Shown: piece after piece, positions 53,258-64,000 of the stretch
How positions within the stretch are numbered: position 1 is the first letter of the stretch
Layout of the letters: the number at the start of each line of letters is the position of its first letter
DNA from: Pictodentalium vernedei
Lineage: Eukaryota > Mollusca > Scaphopoda > Dentaliida > Dentaliidae
Length of the DNA stretch: 64,000 bases
Direction: 5' to 3'
Assembly: GCA_031216915.1 (NCBI GenBank)
Contig: CM062297.1
Location: 546,180,971-546,244,970 of the forward strand
Notes under the pieces: generated by a model
Told to the model about the DNA's origin: nothing
Databases searched by the model: none
What the model saw: the letters and a program-made list of their open reading frames with translations, nothing else
Made by a program: the position numbers and the translations under genes

Positions 53258-53917
53258 TTAATCGCTGCTCTTGAGTTCTATCATCTTACTGAATTCCTCC
53301 CTGGCCTCTTTCCTCCCCTTTTCCATGAGAGAATCCTTCATCTCTTCCTTGATGATCTGACGAGTCTTGATTCTCACGGCTTCTTTCATGGCATCGTATT
53401 TCGTTTTCTCACTCAATATCGCGAAGTATTCTCCGTCCGATATCCTACCGTCTTTCAACGCCATAGAGATCATTTCAGATATCGTGTCGATCTTGGAGTC
53501 GGCCAAGACGCGAATCTTGTCGTGTTTCCTCGCCTTCAGATATAATTTCCTACTCAAAAAGTTTCCGAGCGTGCTAAACAATCCGGCGGCGAGAGCCACT
53601 CCTTCTACGGTCAACACGATCGGAATGCCGACCGCAGTCGACAAAAATCCGATGCCGGCCATGTGTAAACCCAGGGAAATCGTGATGAGTGTCGTGTCGA
53701 TCGCGTTGACGACTGTCACGAAATGCAAATACTTTTTCTTGAGGGAACTACGAGAATCTCTCTCTTGAGTTAGATACGCTTGAATTCTACTGATTTGATC
53801 GATGCGATACCTCTCTCCTCTTTCTTTTTCTTCTAGCGGCGCCATCGGCGAAATGTTGATCGGCTTCTCGTCCTCGTCGTCCACTAACATCGGATACAAT
53901 TTATTTCTGGTTCTCAT
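53258..53917 (-). CDS. Conserved two-helix membrane protein
   Basis: An intact 219-residue gene. An N-terminal acidic tail (DDEDEKPINISPMAPLEEKE) leads to a helical segment GERYRIDQISRIQAYLTQER. Two hydrophobic stretches lie at about 66-92 and 93-118 (GLHMAGIGFLSTAVGIPIVL and VALAAGLFSTLGN). A charged C-terminal half (ARKHDKIRVLADSKIDTISE, then a long Lys/Glu coiled-coil-like helix) ends ELKSSD. Similar uncharacterised proteins with a GERY/Q-x-D opening and a two-helix hairpin are common in Polinton-like loci of cnidarians and arthropods. I infer a membrane or virion-internal role. It lies between the small Cys protein and PLA2 genes, all leftward. Confidence 0.75.
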   Translation of the reverse strand: MRTRNKLYPMLVDDEDEKPINISPMAPLEEKERGERYRIDQISRIQAYLTQERDSRSSLKKKYLHFVTVVNAIDTTLITISLGLHMAGIGFLSTAVGIPIVLTVEGVALAAGLFSTLGNFLSRKLYLKARKHDKIRVLADSKIDTISEMISMALKDGRISDGEYFAILSEKTKYDAMKEAVRIKTRQIIKEEMKDSLMEKGRKEAREEFSKMIELKSSD

Positions 53918-54017
53918 TTTTTTGTTTTTTTTTTCTTCTAATATTAGATAGAAATTTTATGTGTGTATTTATTTTTTTATTTTCTACTCTCCCTTATTGT
54001 ATATCAACGAAAAAAAC

Positions 54018-54392
54018 TTAGACGTATGCTTCGTTCAGCAATAATTTCTTGATGCATCCCTTGTCTTCTAAAGTCAAACTTCTATGCGCCAATTTCAGTT
54101 CTTCCGAATCTGTGGGCCTGTCTCGATTCTTACAGAAGACTAATCTCTTCCAAAACGTGATCACATCGTTGAATGTAACGCATTTGAACGCTGGTTCGAA
54201 ATACATGACAACCATATCTTCCCTTTCCATCGTTAGACACGAATGATTCTCGTGATCGAAGTCTAGATAATCCCGACATCCGACGCATCGTTCTAACAAG
54301 ATGAGACGTAGTTGTTCGTTCACGCAGATTGCCTATGCGCTCATCAGCATGTTTAATAGAAACCTCGCTCTAATAGTCTGAGAATCGCTCAT
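54018..54392 (-). pseudogene. Small Cys-containing conserved protein, one stop
   Basis: It has the same 125-codon span as the open copy at 24639-25013. TAG at codon 20 (54335-54333) interrupts it. The remainder VNEQLRLILLERCVGCRDYL to LLLNEAYV is open; a start at 54323 could give 101 residues. It is the outermost leftward gene and lies directly downstream of the kB/CRE block. Confidence 0.65.
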
Positions 54393-54513
54393 GATTTACG
54401 TATTTTTTTTATTATCTATTCGATTTGATATATTTAATTTTCTAAATAACTATTATTTATATATTTTTTTTCTCTCCTATATATATCGATCACTTTTTTT
54501 CACTTATTTCCTC
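54393..54513 (-). promoter_or_regulatory. Core promoter of the leftward gene cluster
   Basis: A TATATATAGGAGAG box (about 54486-54473 on minus) lies about 90 bp upstream of the small Cys gene. Element 1 has the same box near 25095. Confidence 0.5.
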
Positions 54514-54688
54514 GGGTATTCCCCCCACCCACCCCACGACGAGGGGGGATAACTCCGTATGATCGAGTTTACGAGAATCGAGCGATCCAATCGGTCGATT
54601 GGCGGAGAATCGAGCGATCCGATCGGTCGATTAGCTGAGTTTGGGAATTCCCATAGTGGGGAATTCCCCTAATGACGTCATAAATGGG
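54514..54688. promoter_or_regulatory. Enhancer-like block: NF-kB sites, CRE and direct repeats
   Basis: GGGAATTCCC (54643-54652) and GGGGAATTCCCC (54658-54669) are palindromic kB consensus matches six to seven bases apart. TGACGTCA (54673-54680) is a perfect CRE. A weaker GGGTATTCCC lies near 54514. Two 26-bp direct repeats GAATCGAGCGATCC(A/G)ATCGG at about 54575 and 54608 precede them. The block is GC-richer than the surrounding element and absent from element 1. It lies about 250-290 bp upstream of the first leftward gene, next to the TIR. Confidence 0.7.
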
Positions 54689-55094
54689 AAAAACCCACCG
54701 CCTCAAAACAATGGCGGGTTCTGGACCACTGGTCTTGAATCCGCAGGCCGTTTTTTTTATCTAGCCTAGAATTTTTTGCTCGCGTTCGCCAACGATGGAT
54801 CGATGGTCTGAGCTGCGATGGGAACGTATACAAAATTTTTAAAGTAAAAGATAAAATTGAAGATGTACAATTTCACCCTTTTTTAAAAAAAAAAGCGCGT
54901 TCACCACGAGTATTTGAACGTTAAAAGTGCGATCTAGGAGTCACAAAAAAACATGGGGGATTCAAGACCACTGTACATTTTTGTGAACAAGCGTGTGATT
55001 TAACACTGAATTCCACGTTGGTGAACGCATCGTGTACGTATGTTGTACACGTACATGTACAAAGTGGTTGGTAAATCCGCCTTTATTACCTACT
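54689..55094 (-). repeat. Right terminal inverted repeat of element 2
   Basis: This is the near-exact inverse of 36460-36865. It ends TTATTACCTACT next to the GACACC duplication. Confidence 0.92.
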
Positions 55095-55100
55095 GACACC
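55095..55100 (+). repeat. Target-site duplication GACACC, right of element 2
   Basis: It matches 36454-36459 exactly and abuts the element end. Confidence 0.92.
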
Positions 55101-55808
55101 CTTTTCAAATAATTATTCAAAGAATCACCGAAATAAAAGAATCACTTTTAATAAAAGTCAGCTGAAAGATGAACCGTTGATGGAATGCTTACACAGGGAT
55201 GAATTTTTTTTCTACTGTCTTTTACTGTTTTTACAAATGTTATATCAGTTGGGTCTATTTCGATATGGTCCTGAGAATGAATCTCAGATTTCGGATCGAA
55301 TCGAATCAGACATACAGCGTCGAATTGATTCCCGAATCGAATCCCACGACCCTTCAAATTGTTTATTGCACCTTTTTGCAACCGTAAATATTGTCAGTCG
55401 CCACGCAATAATTATATCGTCTATTGAAACCAACAATGCACCATCTACGATGCTTTAGAATTGCAGATGGCACCTTGTTGCACTCAACGGATGATATTAT
55501 GTTCTGTATGGACAAGTTAAGGAAGAAATTGAAATATTCCAGAACGGAATGAGGTAGTTTCGTAATCGTGGCCGTCTTGAGCTCCTCTTCTATCATGAGG
55601 TCTCCTGTACAGCAGTCCTGAAAATGAGAGGGGTGAAAGTGCAATTGCTCCCGTCAGCACCCGTGATTTCTATTTAAAATGCACTCGTTGAAAAACATTG
55701 TGGAGCACTAATACACTGTGAGGGCATATACATGTGTGTTGTTTTGAGAAAGCAGCACACTGTGACCAGTGGCAAGTTACTGTCATAATTCCGCAATTCC
55801 TTAAACAT
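55101..55808. other. No gene recognised
   Basis: Flanking genomic sequence. A short inverted pair related to CTCCTGTACAGCAGTC (near 55603) recurs near 56178, suggesting another foldback repeat. No gene was recognised. Confidence 0.4.
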
Positions 55809-56047
55809 TTAACCCCTTGAACACTCGTGGAATATACCATGCCAATTCAATGGCAGCAATTAGAAGAGTCCATATTCATCATTTGGGGTAGACCAATCAA
55901 TATTTTCAACGTGCAGCCTCGGGGCTGCACGTTGAAAGTACTGATTGGTCTACCACACACATTAACTGAACAGCCATCCTATTTTATCACGTTATGACGT
56001 ATCATGCTCCTGGCTGGAAAAGCAGCCGCTTAGTTTCAAAGGGTTAA
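55809..56047. mobile_element. Palindromic MITE (TTAACCCTTT family, copy 2)
   Basis: It starts TTTAACCCCTTGAACAC, ends CAAAGGGTTAA, and has the central AATATTTTCAACGTGCAGCC hairpin shared with 34045-34269. Confidence 0.72.
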
Positions 56048-57599
56048 GGTTTCTGGTGTTTGGTGACAGTATTCCCTCAAACATTCATATACTAACATTT
56101 TACGGGGGCAATTTACTCTCGTCCCTGATTTCGCGGGGGCTTAAAACTGCACCCATCAATTTCGTTCATTTCCTGCACTGCTGTACAGGAGACCCGGTAA
56201 TAAAAGAGGAGTTCAAGGAGGACACACTTTCGTGGATTTTGAAAAGATCTTGAAGGTTCGAAATTTCCGAATCAGCGCGACTCAAATCGAATCATCGGGA
56301 TTCGCAGAACCGTACTTTCGATTTTGAAACACAGTTACATCAAAGTGTATGATAAATATCGTCTTCGTCAACCGTGACACTGATATGTTGTTCTTTCGCA
56401 TTGAACCTTCACCGACAGAATTAGTTCAAAAAGCACAACTTTATGCTCTTTCGTACAAAAACATTCAGATGTCGGCAACTTAATTATTTCCTTCATTCTG
56501 TAGCTTGTGAAACTAATGGGTGTTTTGGCGGGGTGGGAGATCAACCATCTCTCTCTCTCTCATACACACACACTCTGGTACAAACGGTGAGGCTGCGTTT
56601 TTTTATCTGTTTTTATTTTGTGCGTGTTGGTTATACCCGGAGGCTCACCAACGAAGACTTTGCAGGCGATTTTTAAAATAAATGTATACTTCTGTTTGAT
56701 AAAGTGTCTGAAGTGATTAACAATTAATTGTAGGCCTAATCATTTTAGAAGAAGGGGTTAACAAAAATAGCATTGTGTTACCAGAAGGCTCTGTTTTAAG
56801 AACCTTCTCTGGGTTTTTGCATAGGAGAACTTGTCCTCCACCCATACCAAACATTTCTCGTCTGTCACTGGCGGATCAATCATACTTTTATTTTCATGTT
56901 TGATGTAAAAGTGGGTACTATCAGAAAAGAGGTTGTGACATACTTCTAATATAGTCAGGCATGCTGTGAGTGCACCAGTTCTCCTGTCCCACTTCGGTAT
57001 TGCAATGAAATTCCATAAAAATGATTACCATCAATGGAATGTGTGCAAACTACGACACTTTCGGGATATGACAAATTCAGCACACTCCAAATGAACTTTG
57101 GATTCTTAGTGAAATACATCGGTATCCATACATTGTGTTTTGTCTGCATAGTTCTACCTGAGTGTTCCTGCAGATTTGTAATTGAACTGCATTCAATACA
57201 TTCAAACTATAGTATATTCTATTTGTACATAATAAGGCAACCATCAGGTTTGTCTTACATTTTGATATAACAGTATTAAATATTTCCCCATAGCATCCGT
57301 TATAACGTGTGTGTGAAAAGGAATGCTACATCACAATTTCAATTTGGGCATTTAAACATCTTTGGCAAGTATACACCCTCAAACAAATGTTTCTGTCCTC
57401 CTGCAAATAAGGGAGAAATATTGACTAGAAGGAAACTACCTGTCAAACCTTTCTGGGAATTCCAAACAAAAACACAACAATAATCAGTTGCATTTTTGGA
57501 CCCCAAAATTCATCAAATCACCCTCTTTCTCTCCCATTTTTTTCAGCACTGATGCAAGATTTTTTAGTACAATGCTTTTTTAATGCAATACATTTTTTC
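56048..57599. other. No gene recognised
   Basis: No domain, RNA gene or repeat family was recognised beyond a short CT/CA-rich patch near 56550. Confidence 0.4.
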
Positions 57600-57690
57600 C
57601 AAGTCTGCTTAGTTTCGGAGACTGCGTCATTTCCGAGTGCCACTTTTCAAGGTTGGTAACTCTAATTCAAATATATAGTACTGTTATACC
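57600..57690 (+). repeat. Dispersed repeat half (pair with 59510-59595)
   Basis: It shares GAGTGCCACTTTTCAAGG, AATTCAAATATATAGTAC and TGTTATACC with GAGTGTTACTTTTCAAGG and the following bases at 59535-59590. Confidence 0.5.
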
Positions 57691-58687
57691 TATAATCAAC
57701 CTTATCAATTATACATTTTACCTATTTTTCTGTGATAAAAGAACCATTTCTGCATTAGAATTCAACTATTGGTTGCTAGTAAGCCAAAAGCATGGGAAAT
57801 TTGTTCTTGTTAAGAAGAATGTCCAAACTGTTTGAAATGACCTTAAATTGCCTTCAATATATATTTCTACTCTGCAACGCAATGAGTTGGCTGGGGGTGA
57901 GGAATAAACGCTTAGTTTTCATTGAAAACAATCCTAATCCCAACCTAAAACTAAAATAGGCAAGGCACACAATACTTTTGGAAAACAAACCTGTCTTATT
58001 TAACCATATCGCAAGACCCCCCTCCCACCCGCCTTTGAATCAATTTCTTTCCTCCTATTGATGTGGTAAAATTTATCACAGCAGTTTTGGTCAATAACAT
58101 GGGAAATTTTACAGTACCAGTGTTAGACTACTATACTGATAACTTTGCATAAATACCATAAATTCATAAGTGTCACTTTATTATGTCATTTTCCCTCATG
58201 AGCCTCCCCCTCCCCCCTCCCCCAGCTGTGTTTCATAATGCACTTTTAGCTGGTAGAGTTCTGGAAGCCCATACTTGGGCTTTGTTGAGAAGTGCAGGTA
58301 CCAAGACTTGAAGGCTACATATTCTGTGGATATACATCATATTATCTTTGAAGTGAAATTATTTAGTGTGTAAGGCTTTGCCTTGCTATAATTTAGGGGA
58401 GAGTGCCTATATGCACTGTCCCCTATATTATAACAAGCCACCAACAAGGCACCAACTTGTTATATAAATTATAACAAGGCACAGACATATGCACAAAGTT
58501 TGATGACCAAAAATAATTTAGCACTCTACCAGTTAATGAAGAAGTAGTCTTCTAAGAGTTTTTGAAAACATAATGTGGTCAAAACTTCCAAATGCCAGTG
58601 AATAGACTTTATCAGCTTTCCCCGTGTGGGTGGACACACGTCATATTTGTTTCCAAAACAATGAACACTTGTTGAGCGAAATGAGCC
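57691..58687. other. No gene recognised
   Basis: AT-rich sequence with a CCTCCCCCTCCCCCCTCC tract near 58205 and an AACAAGGCACCAAC-type palindromic patch near 58380-58485. No gene is apparent. Confidence 0.4.
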
Positions 58688-59150
58688 AACGCTGGCGGTT
58701 ACCGTCAATCGCTTCATAGTTTAGTTTAGTTTAATAGTTTAATATGTCACTCATTTCCATACGTATAACTCAACTATGCAAACCCCTCTGTCACTGGTAC
58801 CGACAATACTTTATTTGTGTCAATTCATTTCGAATGTTGAACTTTCGAAATGGTAGCTCATTTCGCTGTGCAAAGCAACGAATATACGCAACACGATTCA
58901 GTCTGTACGCAGTCACATTTCAGTGTGTTCTTAACCTAAAGTTTTGCTTTCAACTCGGATTTACCATATTACTAGTAATATTACAATTGATACTCACTAT
59001 AAAAGTTAATTTTAACAGAAATGATCAAACGCGTAATATACCAATATCTGTTTGTTTGACGTTGCGTCACGTTCGCCATTTTCTGACCAGGATTGTGTCC
59101 GTTAAATTTCCACGTGTGGTTTGTTTTGGAAGCAAAGGTGACGTATGCCC
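58688..59150 (+). repeat. ~460-bp dispersed repeat (copy 1)
   Basis: It starts at GGTTACCGTCAATCGC and includes CAACTATGCAAAC, CATTTCGAATG, GCAAAGCAACGAATATACGC and TTTGGAAGCAAAGGT. The same order appears on the minus strand at 62955-63455. A long open frame across it has no family resemblance. Confidence 0.65.
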
Positions 59151-59169
59151 CCCCCCCCCCCCCCCCCCC
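59146..59169 (+). repeat. Poly-C tract
   Basis: A run of about 23 C bases interrupts or ends the dispersed repeat. Its complement is a long G run able to form quadruplex structures. Confidence 0.9.
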
Positions 59170-59509
59170 GCACATCACCCAATATGTGGAATGCTGATCT
59201 CCGCTATAGAAGTGGGTATATATTTTCTAACTGTGTGTTTGTATAGTGATTTGGGAGGGAGTAAGGAGATTGCAATCCCATGTGTCCTTAGGACTTGTTT
59301 ATACAAAACAATGGGCTGTTATTTGGCATTGGACTGCGCTTTTTGTGTGTTTCGGAAAGGCAAACTTGACCAGGATGAGAATTTGCATACATTAAAAGCC
59401 TTATTTTTGACAATATAAAGCCTTTATTTCTGACTATGACAAAAATATAAAGTTATAAAACAATAAAATAGTATTGCCGTGTGTGTAGCCTCCCAAGGAA
59501 CACTTAAAT

Positions 59510-59595
59510 ATGAAAGAGATTGCATCATTTTCGAGTGTTACTTTTCAAGGTGGCTAAACTTTGATTCAAATATTTAGTACGGTTATACCATTTTT
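59510..59595 (+). repeat. Dispersed repeat half (pair with 57600-57690)
   Basis: It matches the segment described at 57600-57690 in the same orientation. Confidence 0.5.
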
Positions 59596-60555
59596 AGGGT
59601 CCGCGGAACCGCATCTGCAGGCCAGGCCATTTCTGCGCTAGTAGTTTCTCCAACTATGGATTTCTTGATGAAACAAAGCATTCCGTTTCGCCCGATGTCC
59701 GATACAATCATTGTTGGTTAAGGTATGATATTGACGGATGTTTTATTGATACCGTTGTTTTTTGGCTTTTGGTTGGACGCTCAATTTATGATACATACGT
59801 GTTATAATAAGCAACATGCCTAATTATTTTGGGTGTTTATTCACAACTTCACCATAATATCCTCCAGTACCGTCATCGGTGCTTCATTAATTAAACTTTT
59901 TCGGGTGATGATATTTTTTACCTGGTAAACGCATGCGTGAACTTCACTGCCCACGCGTGGATTACAACCAGTCCACTGTTCTGTAGTACTTTCTGTGGGC
60001 GTGTGTGTTTTGAAGGTAGCAATGAACTTAATTGTATGTCTATTTTTTTAACATTGAATTTGTGAAGATGTCGGAATGAAGGAAGGTCTTTCACCTCATA
60101 TTCTTCAAATGAATAAATACCAACACCAAAGCAAGTTTTCGTTAAAATAATAGATCCCAACTTGTAGCTATTCTGTTAGAAAGCTCATCTATTAAAATAA
60201 TATAAACTTTTCGGGTAACATAAACGGAAACCTTCTAAAGTTAGGACATATTTGCTATTTTTATTTTTACATTTTCTACTAAATGTCAGCATGCATATTT
60301 AAGATGTGAATTCTCAAGTAGTGGCTTTCAAAGTATGATTTTTTTTGTAAAATTAACAAAAAACGAAGACAATCTTACACAGTTAATTTGTTTATTACTT
60401 TCAAAAGTGAGATTTACTAGGATTTCCGGGTTTGATTATAAACCATAACTTCACAAGTGAATTATGCAATCAACAATTGTGTCATGTATCCGTGCGCGCA
60501 AACGAAGACGCTTTGCCGTGGATGTAATGGGGACTTCGTTGTTTTTTTGTTTTTT
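59596..60555. other. No gene recognised
   Basis: No recognisable gene or repeat family. Confidence 0.4.
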
Positions 60556-60787
60556 GACCCCTTTACCTAATATGAAAAGCAGGCGACACATGCAAAAATT
60601 CTTGAATAGCTATTATTTTCATTTTTTGTCTCAAAAACATAGGTTATGACCCCTCATTGGAACGAGCTCGATGACCTCGTTCCAATGAGGGGTCATAACC
60701 TATGTTTTAGAGACAAAAGATGAAAAAATAATGAAAATTAATTGGCGATTTTTGAGAATAGCGCTGACCGTTACGTTAGGTAAAGGG
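60556..60787 (+). mobile_element. Short palindromic MITE (CCTTTACC family, copy 4)
   Basis: The ends are ACCCCTTTACCTAATATG and CGTTAGGTAAAGGG. The centre is the ATAGGTTATGACCCCTCATT hairpin. It is the cleanest copy, outside the tandem duplication at 26331-27571. Confidence 0.78.
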
Positions 60788-62954
60788 TTAAATAATATAA
60801 TTATCGTTAATAATGAAAAGTAATAAACAAAGTAATCGCTTGACTGGACTGGTTACGTGAAATAATTTATTCGAGGCAAGGGACTATATTGTAAAACACT
60901 CGTGCGCATTCGCGCACTCGTGTTTGTACAACGTTCCTCATCTCTCATGAATGGAACCGTTACCATGTGGCAGAAAGCACTGCCTGAAAGTCTGCTATGG
61001 CATAAGTAGGAGACCAGATTTTATACAATAAAATACCTTAAATTTACTGGATAGTTAAATTCTGCAATCCTTCCAGTACAGACTCGGAGAAAAATCTTTT
61101 TCTCATTCTTGCAAGGGACGCACTGCTAATTGTAATTTAGGATGTCTAAATTTCAATAGGGCTGTCGTTTTTCTTGTGTTTGTTTACCTTTTATGAAGTT
61201 CACCATGGGTCAAATCCACACAGTTCACAAGAACAAATATGGAGTCAGGTGAGAGTGCATCAATGTAAAATGAAGAATGTCCAATGTGACTTTTGTCAGT
61301 CTGCTGTGACCATACCCCCCACAATTCTGTGCAATTTTGCATGAGATCTGTGTCAAATTGGTGAAGATGAGATTGATACCACAAAAAGGGAAAACTGCCA
61401 AGCTTCCACATTTGGTATTATCTGTGCCCATTTCTGCATAAGCAATGATAGCTGCCAAGAGTGCCATTTGAATGCTTAAGTGTGGCTAAAACAACAAAAA
61501 ATGCCCTGCCCTGCCCTGAGTGCAGAATACTTACATCAATCAGCTTCGTTAAGTTAGAAAACATGGCTTCAAATTCATTTGTGTACATGGTTTGGTCTGC
61601 CTCATTTGTTTTGAAATCATCGCCCTTCTGTAGTTGCTGTTTGGGGAGGCTTGACTGTTGCTATCTCGTGAGATTTAAGAACATTAATAACTCATCTGAT
61701 TACCAATACTAATGTTATAGGCAGTGGGCTACCGGCATGAACAATATCGGAATTATGTTGGTTATAAAATTCATTTATCTAAAAACTTAAGAGACGTTCT
61801 GGTCTCGTTTCGGTAATTCATGTGATTTTTGTACGCCAGGCGGCTTCTTTCTATTTCTTCCACAGACTGTCAACACACATAGATTTTCGCAACCTTTTGG
61901 TGCCAATAGCGATCAAAATCGACGTTGATCCATTTTACACACAATACGGTTGTGCGAGGAAGACATTTAAATTGACGATGGTACGACATTTCATTATATT
62001 TGGTGAACCGGAAAAAATCTTTCTGAAAATTCTCCTTGACATTGGTCTTCTCTTTTCCTAGCAGACTTCATCAAGTCTTCTTTTCGTCACTAATATAGTT
62101 CGGTGACAGTAAAATTATTTTTCGTAAACATACAATTGTGAGGACTGCAATGTATATAAAAATATATGTTGATGTGAATATATTTTTGTTTTCAAATATA
62201 ATTTATGTTTTGATCATTGACACCAACCAAATAATAGGAGTTCGAATCAGTGGCGTATTAATCCCTTGGAGACACTTGCGTCACATTGTGTAGTTTCTGA
62301 ACTCAACAGCGCTACTAAGTACTGTATCTCGCAATTATCACATTGTCAGTTGAATATTTTCCTATGAATGTATCGTGTGTTGTACATTACATCGCCTCTC
62401 AGATTCGAAAACAACAGTGAAATGTTTGAAGATTTCAGATCTTAGGAAATCAAATCGTTTCCCAACTTGGCCCGAAAACCAAGTGACCATAATAAGCAAT
62501 GTCGTTCGAACACAATGTCTAGTTTGTGGTCATCCATTTTCCTCTGAGCGTTTCCACCACGTTGGTGATGAAATAATAAATATGCTTTCTTTGAGTATGG
62601 AGTGTAGAGTCTTTTATTCACAACTCAGACATTCGAATTACCTATCAATTCCTTATCAATCCTGTCTGTTACTTGTGCGGCTGGCAATTTCTTTGTCATC
62701 AAAAGCAAACAAAAATTTTTAAATTTTGAAAAAGTGGATAAATTCAGGTTTTGTGTACTTTTGTCATTATTTTGTTATATAATATGTCGTTATCTACAGC
62801 TTTTATTAGTATTTAGAGCATTGTGGAAATTTTCAAAAAAATGTCCAAAGTTATGTTGGATGACCCCTTATATAAATTATATAAAATATCCCAAAGCATC
62901 CAAAAGAGGAGATCAGCATTTCCAATGTTGATCACGGGTGCCCCTACCTCACAT
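60788..62954. other. No gene recognised
   Basis: Open frames of up to about 115 codons exist but have no recognisable motif or exon structure. Confidence 0.4.
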
Positions 62955-63455
62955 ATGACCTTTGCTTCCAAAGCAAACAACCTGGGATCATTAGAAGTGC
63001 ACAAGGTGTGTCGAAAAATGGCTGACGTGAACTCGCCTCAAACGTAACATAAATCGATATTGTTATTTTACGAGCGTGACCACTTGTGTTAGAATCGTCT
63101 TTTATAGTATCAATTGCAATTTTAATAACATGGTATGCCATAGTTGAAAACGAAACTTTAGGTAAATAACACATAGACATGTGACTGCGTACAGTCTGAA
63201 TCGAGTTGCGTACTTTCGTTGCTTTGCAAAGCGAAGCAATGACCAAGCATTACGAAAGTCTATCATTCGAAATGCATTGGGTTAATGTAGGCCTCCTCAT
63301 TAGAGGACCGCGACAAATCAGCGGAAGGTTAAAGATTTGCTATTATTAGTATAAATAAAGAAGTGTCGATACCAGGCATTTGGGAGTTTGCATAGTTGGG
63401 TTAAACGATCGAAAATTAGTGAAATATGATGCGATTGACGGTAACTGCTATCGCT
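62955..63455 (-). repeat. ~460-bp dispersed repeat (copy 2)
   Basis: It is the inverse of 58688-59150. Shared minus-strand landmarks are AGTTACCGTCAATCGC, CAACTATGCAAAC, CATTTCGAATG, GCAAAGCAACGAAAGTACGC and TTTGGAAGCAAAGGT. Confidence 0.65.
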
Positions 63456-64000
63456 GCCTCTCCGTTTCGCTCCGCGAATGTATATTGTTTTGTAAATAAA
63501 TGTCACATGGGGAGGTGGGGGGCTGTATGACCAAACGGTCCGCCTGCAAAGTGGAACCACGCGTTACTTCCACTGGGGAATCACTCACTCAGGTGTCTAC
63601 ACAGGTGTTAGCACTTTCTGATAAATAGAAATTACCGTCCCCTGGAACGCCGCCGTGGCAACGTCTCGGAGAGAGTGAATATTTATTTGCCAGAGGGCGC
63701 TTGTCAACGGAGGGCCAAGGCTGGGGTTGATCAACTTTGCCGGGGACCTAAGATACTCTTTTACCGGGGACAGGGGATTTTCACTAGCTCACTTTTGTAA
63801 ATCGCAATTGCTTATTCACAAACCACAGAGTAGCGCCGCGCTTTAGTCAATTGCTTTCAACGGTAATGAACTAGCATGGGCTAATTTCTTGGCGGGGCTG
63901 AGGTTCCATCAATTCCTAGGGTACTCGGGGCTTCTTCATTAATAAGATAAAGACTATTAACAAACCAACAATTTTTATATATAAATCTTCTATACTCTTA
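63456..64000. other. No gene recognised
   Basis: No gene, RNA or repeat was recognised in the final stretch. Confidence 0.4.

Larger units (their letters stand above)
36460..55094 (+). mobile_element. Element 2: Polinton/Maverick-like provirus with IAP-like cargo
   Basis: This 18,635-bp element has TIRs of about 406 bp beginning AGTAGGTA and ending TACCTACT, and a perfect 6-bp target duplication. It carries the full Polinton set: family B polymerase, rve integrase, adenain-like protease, packaging ATPase, minor and major capsid genes, fibre, PLA2 protein and accessory genes. Open genes include the capsid-associated ORF, ATPase, membrane-active protein, one of the duplicated unknown genes, the IAP-like gene, the SAP-like gene, protease and two-helix membrane protein. 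Polymerase, minor and major capsid, fibre, integrase and PLA2 genes are broken, so the copy is no longer autonomous. Confidence 0.95.

Noticed and set aside
58744-59418. 224-codon open frame
   Set aside because: It lies over a dispersed repeat (inverse copy at 62955-63455) and runs through a poly-C tract. The other copy is not open.

Overview
The window is AT-rich eukaryotic DNA, most likely from a marine invertebrate. No host gene is complete. The genomic background holds tRNA-derived SINEs, LINE remnants, several families of short palindromic MITE-like repeats, microsatellites and poly-G tracts. The species cannot be named from the sequence. One candidate host exon, a FLYWCH-type zinc finger, lies near 5.8 kb.

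The main content is two related Polinton/Maverick-type elements (virus-like self-synthesising transposons; the animal ones are also called adintoviruses), in the same orientation about 10.8 kb apart. Element 1 spans 10645-25625 (14,981 bp) and is flanked by the 6-bp target duplication GCAACT. Element 2 spans 36460-55094 (18,635 bp) and is flanked by GACACC. Both begin with AGT and end with ACT inside long terminal inverted repeats (TIRs). The different duplications show two independent insertions.

Both share one gene core. The rightward genes are a capsid-associated ORF, a small Ala/Lys-rich protein, an A32/FtsK-like packaging ATPase, a minor capsid (penton-like) protein, a membrane-active protein, a SAP-like protein, a protein-primed family B DNA polymerase, an adenain-like cysteine protease and a fibre-like protein. 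The leftward genes are a double-jelly-roll major capsid protein (element 2 only), an rve integrase, a Zn-ribbon plus phospholipase A2 protein, a two-helix membrane protein and a small Cys-containing protein. Together these are functions for replication (PolB), integration (INT), capsid assembly, maturation and packaging, and probably attachment and membrane breach.

Neither copy is intact. Element 1 is more decayed and carries a roughly 2.4-kb internal deletion removing the fibre tip, the major capsid gene and the integrase C-terminus. Element 2 keeps several open genes but has stops and frameshifts in polymerase, capsid, integrase and fibre genes. Eight premature stops are CGA in the other copy and TGA in the broken one, as expected from methyl-CpG decay in the germ line.

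The most interesting parts differ between the copies. Element 2 carries an apparently intact inhibitor-of-apoptosis-like gene (BIR, UBA-like, RING), a duplicated pair of unknown genes, two near-identical hairpins at its two convergent gene junctions, 186-bp tandem repeats, and a right subterminal block with two palindromic NF-kB consensus sites next to a perfect CRE. Element 1 has a divergent double-TATA promoter with internal repeats and a novel acidic/basic ORF in the matching subterminal zone. In both copies a TGA followed by C separates the SAP-like ORF from the polymerase reading frame in the same phase.
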